NCBI GenBank assembly: GCA_945862125.1
Contig: CAMAYC010000040.1
Location: forward strand, 1 to 37,695
Length of the DNA stretch: 37,695 bases
Source of the DNA: Reyranella massiliensis 521
Lineage (GTDB): Bacteria; Pseudomonadota; Alphaproteobacteria; Reyranellales; Reyranellaceae
Direction of reading: 5' to 3'
A program made the translations under genes and the position numbers. Below, in pieces: positions 33,260 to 37,695 of the stretch. The stretch's first letter is position 1. Each line of letters starts with the position of its first letter. The notes beneath the pieces were generated by a model, which did not search any database, had not been told where the DNA came from, and saw only the letters and a program-made list of their open reading frames with translations.

Positions 33260-33487
33260 TCAGCCCTCTAAGTCTTTGATTTTATTGATGAGTTCCTTGT
33301 GCAGCACGTGGTCGCGGATCCGCGGCAGCATTTTCCGGATCGAATCCGCGTCCGCCGTGTCGAGGCCCGCCAGGAAGGCGGCGACCTCTTCCCTCGTTGC
33401 GAAACCCATGTAGGCGTCGTCGGCCTCATGGGCGAGGCAGGCCGGGGAACTGGGCTCTTCCGTGTCGTCGATCAAGTCGGATGCCAC
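33260..33487 (-). CDS. Small hypothetical protein coupled to the amidohydrolase
   Basis: A 75-residue acidic, soluble protein whose GTG start overlaps the end of the amidohydrolase gene by 16 bases, suggesting translational coupling. The SSPACLAHEADDAYMGF segment recalls the C-x-x-HE-x-DxxYMG pattern of small bacterial proteins of unknown function (DUF6306-like), but I am not sure of the match. The rest is helical and charged. Its stop lies in the palindrome CTGAAAAATTTCAG (33251-33264). Confidence 0.55.
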   Translation of the reverse strand: MASDLIDDTEEPSSPACLAHEADDAYMGFATREEVAAFLAGLDTADADSIRKMLPRIRDHVLHKELINKIKDLEG

Positions 33488-34599
33488 CAGCGGCCCGCCA
33501 GCACCACGCCGGCCGAGAGCAGCCGCTGCTCGCCGATCATGCGCTCGCCGATCGAATCGGCATAGTCGAACTTGCCCTTGGCGACATCGATCACCGTGGC
33601 CTCACCAATGCTGCCGACCTTGAGCGTGCCGAGATCGGGCCGGTTGATGGCGGCGGCCGGATTCACCGTCGCGAGCTTGATCACCGTCGGGAGGTCGACG
33701 CCGAGGCAGAGGAACTTCGACATGGTGGTGAGCAGATCGAAGGCCGGTCCCTCGATCGAGATCACATGCACGTCCGACGAGATCACGTCGGGCAGGAAAC
33801 CCGCCTTCAGCATGCCGCGCGTCGTGCCGAAGCCGAATGAGCCGCCGCCATGGCCGATGTCGAAGATCACGCCGCGCGCACGGGCCGCCAGGATCTCCTC
33901 CCGCACCTTGCCATCGGGCGCGATCGGCGCATTGGGGAAGGGGCGGAAACAATGCGTGAGCACATCGCCCTTGCGCATCAGGCTCACCACTTCGTTGCGC
34001 GATGGCGGCGGCGCATCGAGATGGGCCATCAGCGGCAGGCCGGCTTCCTCGGCGACGTCGAGGGCAATATGGAACGGCATCATCCCGGAATCGGCGCTTG
34101 CCGACTTGCCGACGCGCACCTTGATGCCCAGCACCAGGTCCTTGTGCTCCCGCGCGACGCGCACGGCCTCGCGCGGATCGATCAGCCGCATGTCGGCGCA
34201 CTCACCCACCATCACGGTCTTGGAGAAGGCGAAGATGCCGGGGAAGGAGACGTTGAGGTAGGGCAGGATGCGGACGGGCGAGGGCTCGATCACGTGCTTG
34301 CGGAAGCCGTGGAAGTTGCCGGGCCCGGCGCTGCCGGCATCGATGAAGGTGGTGACGCCGCCGGTGCGTGCCAGCAGCTCGGCCTCGACACCCAAGGACG
34401 TGCCGCCCCAGTAGACGTGGGTGTGCAGGTCGATCAGGCCGGGCGAGACGATCTTGCCTTTGACGACGCGCGTGTCCTTGCCGGCGAGGCCATCGCCGAT
34501 CGCCGCGACCTTGCCGCCGGCGAAGGCGATGTCGGTCACCTTGTCGATGCCTTGCGAGGGATCGACGAGCCTGCCGCCTTTGAGAACCAGATCGTTCAT
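33472..34599 (-). CDS. Amidohydrolase/deacetylase-family metallohydrolase
   Basis: A 375-residue member of the amidohydrolase superfamily, similar in style to Agrobacterium Atu3266-type deacetylases. The metal motif is His59-x-His61 (DLHTHVYWGG). A Lys in LGIKVRVGKS is the probable carboxylated bridging residue. Later metal or active-site motifs are MAHLDAPP, LTHCF, DIGHGGGSFGFG and the Asp in ISSDVHV. Substrate unknown; Atu3266 relatives act on N- or O-acetyl compounds. ATG 34599 is preferred over GTG 34611 because it matches the family start (MNDLVLKGGRLVDP). Confidence 0.85.
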   Translation of the reverse strand: MNDLVLKGGRLVDPSQGIDKVTDIAFAGGKVAAIGDGLAGKDTRVVKGKIVSPGLIDLHTHVYWGGTSLGVEAELLARTGGVTTFIDAGSAGPGNFHGFRKHVIEPSPVRILPYLNVSFPGIFAFSKTVMVGECADMRLIDPREAVRVAREHKDLVLGIKVRVGKSASADSGMMPFHIALDVAEEAGLPLMAHLDAPPPSRNEVVSLMRKGDVLTHCFRPFPNAPIAPDGKVREEILAARARGVIFDIGHGGGSFGFGTTRGMLKAGFLPDVISSDVHVISIEGPAFDLLTTMSKFLCLGVDLPTVIKLATVNPAAAINRPDLGTLKVGSIGEATVIDVAKGKFDYADSIGERMIGEQRLLSAGVVLAGRWWHPT

Positions 34600-34637
34600 T
34601 TCACCATCCACCGCTGATGCGAATTACCGCGAGTCAC

Positions 34638-34740
34638 TTGGACACCACTCTACGTCGTTTGCCGTGTTGTCCGGCCCCTGCCAACCGCTTGATTTCGCTG
34701 AGGAATGGATCGGTGTCCCGGCACGGGTCGTTGGACACCG
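34638..34740. repeat. Repeated GGACACC elements in a 390-base gap
   Basis: TTGGACACC occurs directly at 34638-34646 and 34731-34739. An inverted copy at 34711-34718 (CGGTGTCC) pairs perfectly with GGACACCG at 34733-34740. They lie between the divergent amidohydrolase and substrate-binding protein genes and could be operator sites. The rest of the gap (34600-34989) shows no convincing gene. Confidence 0.4.
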
Positions 34741-34822
34741 AATGACTCGTTTCACGTCGATAGGACGAGGGCAAAAGCAGCGTGGCAAGAACTTGAACGG
34801 AAGACGAGCGGGCGGCGACGGA

Positions 34823-34839
34823 ACATCATGTTTTGATGT
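34823..34839. repeat. Palindrome upstream of the ABC substrate-binding protein gene
   Basis: ACATCA-TGTTT-TGATGT is a perfect six-base-pair inverted repeat in the same gap, about 150 bases before the next gene. It is a possible operator or leader hairpin with no assigned regulator. Confidence 0.3.
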
Positions 34840-34989
34840 AGTAGGAAATCGGCTAGACGTCAAGTCATATCCTATCGCTTGTGGGGCTGGCGGCAAAGAG
34901 GTCGTTCCGTCATGTACTGCCTTGCAGGACTGGAGGGGGAGGCGACCGTGCGTGTCAGGCACTTTGCGGTTGGCGAAGCGATCAACGGC

Positions 34990-35967
34990 ATGAAGCGGCG
35001 CGGGTTCGTAGCGCTCGCTGGCGGAGCCTTGGGTGGCTGGATGGCCTCGGCGCGCGCGCAAACCCTGCCCGTCATCGGCTATCTCGGATCCGAAACCCAG
35101 GAGCGCTACGCGAGCCGGCTCGAGGCCTTCCGGAAGGGACTGGAAGAAGCCGGCTACGTCGAGGGCCGCAACGTCGCCATCGAGTACAAGTGGGGGGAAG
35201 GCCAGTACAGCCGGTTGCCGGCGCTGGCGAAGGACCTGGTCGGCCGCAAGGTGACCGTGATCGTCGCGGCCGGCGGCGCCGAGGTGGCGCTCGCCGCAAA
35301 GGCCGCGACCACGACGATCCCCATCGTCTTCGAGATGGGCGGCGATCCCGTCGCCCTGGGCGTGGTCGGCAGTCTTTCGCGACCGGGCGGCAATCTCACC
35401 GGCGTGTCGAGCCTCAGCGTGGAGGTGTCGCGCAAGCGCCTCGAGTTCCTGCGCGACGTGCGCCCGGCCGCCGCAAAGTTCGCCATCGCGATCAACCCAG
35501 CGAGCCCGACATCGGGTGCGCAACTGAAGAACCTTCAGACCGCGGCGGAGGTTCTCGGCGTTCAGCTGGACGTATTGAAAGCCAGTACCGAGGCGGAGTT
35601 CGAGCCCATGTTCACCGCGGTGCGTGATGGCGGTGCGGGCGGACTCGTCTTCAGTTCCGACCCCTATTTTGCGTACCGAAGCCCGCAGCTCGCCGCGCTC
35701 GCCATTCGCCATGCCGTGCCCGCGATCACCCAGTCCCGCGATTTCCCTCTGGCCGGTGGCCTGATGAGCTACGGCGGCGATTTCGGACAATCGCATCGCC
35801 AGTCCGGGCTCTACGCCGGCCGCATCCTCAAGGGCGAGAAGCCCTCCGATCTGGCGGTGCAGCGCGTCACCAGGGTCGAGCTGTTCATCAACCTGAAGGC
35901 CGCGAACAACCTCGGAATCACCTTTCCGGCCGCGCTGCTCGGCAGCGCCGACCGCGTCATCGAATAA
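34990..35967 (+). CDS. ABC transporter substrate-binding protein (ABC_sub_bind family)
   Basis: Periplasmic binding protein of 325 residues of the TrpX/ABC_sub_bind type. The signal peptide MKRRGFVALAGGALGGW ends at ASARAQ, the usual start for this family, so ATG 34990 is chosen. A GTG at 34948 has a much better ribosome site (GGGGGAGG) and would add 14 residues. The body has IGYLGSETQERYASRL, FRKGLEEAGYVEGRNV, SLSRPGGNLTGVSSL and a late GRILKGEKPSDLAVQ, all typical. No permease or ATPase gene is adjacent. The ligand is unknown. Confidence 0.85.
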   Translation: MKRRGFVALAGGALGGWMASARAQTLPVIGYLGSETQERYASRLEAFRKGLEEAGYVEGRNVAIEYKWGEGQYSRLPALAKDLVGRKVTVIVAAGGAEVALAAKAATTTIPIVFEMGGDPVALGVVGSLSRPGGNLTGVSSLSVEVSRKRLEFLRDVRPAAAKFAIAINPASPTSGAQLKNLQTAAEVLGVQLDVLKASTEAEFEPMFTAVRDGGAGGLVFSSDPYFAYRSPQLAALAIRHAVPAITQSRDFPLAGGLMSYGGDFGQSHRQSGLYAGRILKGEKPSDLAVQRVTRVELFINLKAANNLGITFPAALLGSADRVIE

Positions 35968-35981
35968 GGCTACCCGATACC

Positions 35982-37695
35982 GTGTCCGCTCCAGGTCCCG
36001 CCAAGGGCACACCGCTGTTCTGGAAGTATTTCCGCGGGCTCTTCCTGGCGGTTGCCGGGCCGGTCCTGCTTGCCGGCGCGAGCGAGGCGTGGTTCGGCTA
36101 TCACGACCAGCGCGCCAGGCTGAGCGAGCGCCTGGATGCGGAAGCCCGGCTGGCGGCGGTGAAGATCCAGGACTTCATCGAGGGTATAGAAGATCAGCTG
36201 AGCTGGACCGTGCAACTGCCGTGGTCGGAGGCGACCGGCGACCGGCGTATCCTCGACGCGATGCGGCTGCTGCGCCAGGCACCGGCCGTCGAGAGCCTGA
36301 TGCTGGTCGACGGTGCGGGCAAGGAACGCCTCTTCGTGTCGCGCATCGGCCTGAACAGGCTCGAAGGTGGGGCCGATCACTCCAGGACTCCCGCCGTGAC
36401 CGGCGCTCGTTCGGATCGCAACTGGTTCGGTCCGGTGACGTTCCAGTCCGGGTCGGAGCCGTTCATGACCATCGCCGTGGCGGGCAACCGCGCGGCGGTC
36501 GGCGTGGCGATCGCCGAGGTCAACCTCAAGTTCATCTGGGAAGTGATCTCGGGCATCAACATAGGGCGCACCGGCATGGCCTACGTTCTCGACGAGCCGG
36601 GACGCCTTATCGCCCATCCGGACATCAGTGTGGTGCTGCGTGTCGACGAAGCCATGCAACGGCCGCTCCGGGACTTGCGCGCCGCCATTGCCGGCGGTTC
36701 GCCCGGCCAGGCCGCGGCCGGCGAAGACATCATGGGCATGAGCGTGATGGCGGCCATGGTGCAGATCCCTGGCGTCAACTGGAGCGTGATCGTCAAACAA
36801 CCCGTCGCCGAGGCGTTCGCGCCGATCTACGCCGCACTCTGGCGGATGAGCCTGCTGCTGGTAGCGGGCACTGCGGTGGCAGCCGCTTCCGCCTGGTACC
36901 TCAGCCGGCGCCTGATCGGCCCGATCCTCGTGCTGGAGGACGGCGTGGCCCGGATCGGCGCCGGGCAATTCGGTCATCGCATCAACCTGCCGCGAAGCGA
37001 CGAGTTCGGGCGGCTGGCGACGCGCTTCAACGAGATGGCGTCGGAACTCTCGGTGTCACGCGAGCGGTCGGAACGCATCAGCCGGCTGAAGCGCTTCCTG
37101 GCGCCACAGGTCGCCGAGCTGATCGATCGCACCGGCGACGACCATGTGCTCGACGGGCGGCGGGTCGAGGTGGTCGTCGTGTTCTGCGACATCAGGGGCT
37201 TCACGTCCTTCTCGTCCCAGGCCGAGCCCGAAGCGATCATCGACATGCTGCGCGAATACTACGATGTGCTCGAAAAGGTGGTCAGCGCCCATGGCGCGAC
37301 ACTGATTAATTTCTTCGGCGACGGGGTGATGGTGCTTCTCAATGCGCCGGTGCCCACGCCGGAGCCGGCGGTGCGGGCCGTGCAGATGGCGAGCGACATG
37401 CAGGCGAGCGTGCAGAAGCTGCTGGTGAACTGGCGTGCGGATCACCCGCAGCTCGGCTTCGGCGTGGGATTGGCCATGGGCCCCGCCACGGTCGGGCGGA
37501 TCGGCTCCGAGGGCCGCCTCAACTACACTGCGATCGGCAACGTCGTGAACCTGGCCTCGCGCCTGTGCGCGAGTGCGGAGGATGCGGAGATCCTGGTTGA
37601 TCGTGTTGCGGCGGAAGAGGTTGGCTCGAAGCTGCCTCTCGTCGAACTGGGGGCACGGGACCTGAAGGGCTTCGACAAGCCCGTGCCTGTCTTTG
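35982..37695 (+). CDS. Membrane class III adenylate/guanylate cyclase, cut by window end
   Basis: Open to the right edge (571 codons visible, no stop). The GTG start is 15 bases after the preceding stop. A transmembrane helix (about residues 17-40) leads to a periplasmic Cache-like sensor (about 45-280). A second helix and a HAMP domain (SRRLIGPILVLEDGVARIG) follow, then the cyclase catalytic domain from about residue 390. Metal-binding Asp residues are in FCDIRGFTSFS and FFGDGVM. YTAIGNVVNLASRL follows. Where most bacterial cyclases of this class have Lys just before F-x-GD, this one has Asn (INFFGD). Only a short C-terminal end is missing. Confidence 0.85.
   Translation, partial: MSAPGPAKGTPLFWKYFRGLFLAVAGPVLLAGASEAWFGYHDQRARLSERLDAEARLAAVKIQDFIEGIEDQLSWTVQLPWSEATGDRRILDAMRLLRQAPAVESLMLVDGAGKERLFVSRIGLNRLEGGADHSRTPAVTGARSDRNWFGPVTFQSGSEPFMTIAVAGNRAAVGVAIAEVNLKFIWEVISGINIGRTGMAYVLDEPGRLIAHPDISVVLRVDEAMQRPLRDLRAAIAGGSPGQAAAGEDIMGMSVMAAMVQIPGVNWSVIVKQPVAEAFAPIYAALWRMSLLLVAGTAVAAASAWYLSRRLIGPILVLEDGVARIGAGQFGHRINLPRSDEFGRLATRFNEMASELSVSRERSERISRLKRFLAPQVAELIDRTGDDHVLDGRRVEVVVVFCDIRGFTSFSSQAEPEAIIDMLREYYDVLEKVVSAHGATLINFFGDGVMVLLNAPVPTPEPAVRAVQMASDMQASVQKLLVNWRADHPQLGFGVGLAMGPATVGRIGSEGRLNYTAIGNVVNLASRLCASAEDAEILVDRVAAEEVGSKLPLVELGARDLKGFDKPVPVF

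Noticed and set aside
34624..36012. 462-codon antisense frame opposite the substrate-binding protein gene
   Set aside because: It is a shadow of a clear ABC_sub_bind gene and runs through the operator-like repeats.
36089..37309. 406-codon plus-strand frame at the right end
   Set aside because: It is an Arg-rich shadow; the cyclase reads in another frame, open from 35982 to the window end.

Overview
The window is GC-rich, densely coding DNA with no rRNA, tRNA, insertion sequence or CRISPR array that I could see. The gene content points to an alphaproteobacterium: a Caulobacter-type flp/cpa/tad pilus locus, a PhyR-NepR-EcfG general stress response (GSR) module, HisKA_2/HWE-type kinases, short-form Psd with PssA, and several solo ABC substrate-binding proteins. 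I would guess Rhizobiales or a Reyranella-like Rhodospirillales lineage, but the genus is a low-confidence inference.

Layout. 1-3.4 kb: a LysM/Ig-like envelope protein, then phospholipid genes psd, pssA and a second CDP-alcohol phosphatidyltransferase. 3.6-16.9 kb: a complete tight-adherence (Tad/Flp) pilus locus, flp-cpaA-cpaB-cpaC-cpaD-cpaE-cpaF-tadB-tadC-tadE-tadG, a strong terminator, then tadD and a small exported protein of unknown function. 16.9-27.1 kb: an SDR oxidoreductase, then the GSR regulatory island. On the minus strand this has two EcfG-like sigma factors and the anti-sigma factor nepR. On the plus strand it has phyR, a HisKA_2 kinase and a hybrid kinase. Small stress-type genes lie between them. 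27.2-30.8 kb: a family-5 solute-binding protein, a small acetyltransferase, DUF2177 and DUF1328 membrane proteins, a 45-residue membrane protein and an ATP-grasp-like protein of unknown function. 30.9-33.1 kb: ergothioneine genes egtB-egtD. 33.1-37.7 kb: a candidate small RNA, an amidohydrolase operon, an ABC substrate-binding protein and a class III nucleotide cyclase cut off by the window end.

The unifying observation is a set of ten promoter-like sites matching the EcfG consensus (GGAAC or GCAAC, N16-17, CGTT). All lie just upstream of genes, from 17.7 to 33.3 kb. They would place under GSR control a Cys-motif lipoprotein, a 91-aa protein, cytosolic and exported CsbD proteins, several tiny membrane proteins (27, 45, 49 and 55 aa), DUF2177, egtBD, and a structured non-coding transcript with a C-rich loop that resembles Caulobacter GsrN. 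Five sites have GGAAC and five GCAAC, and there are two EcfG-like sigma factors nearby. The sites were found by eye, so the list may be incomplete.
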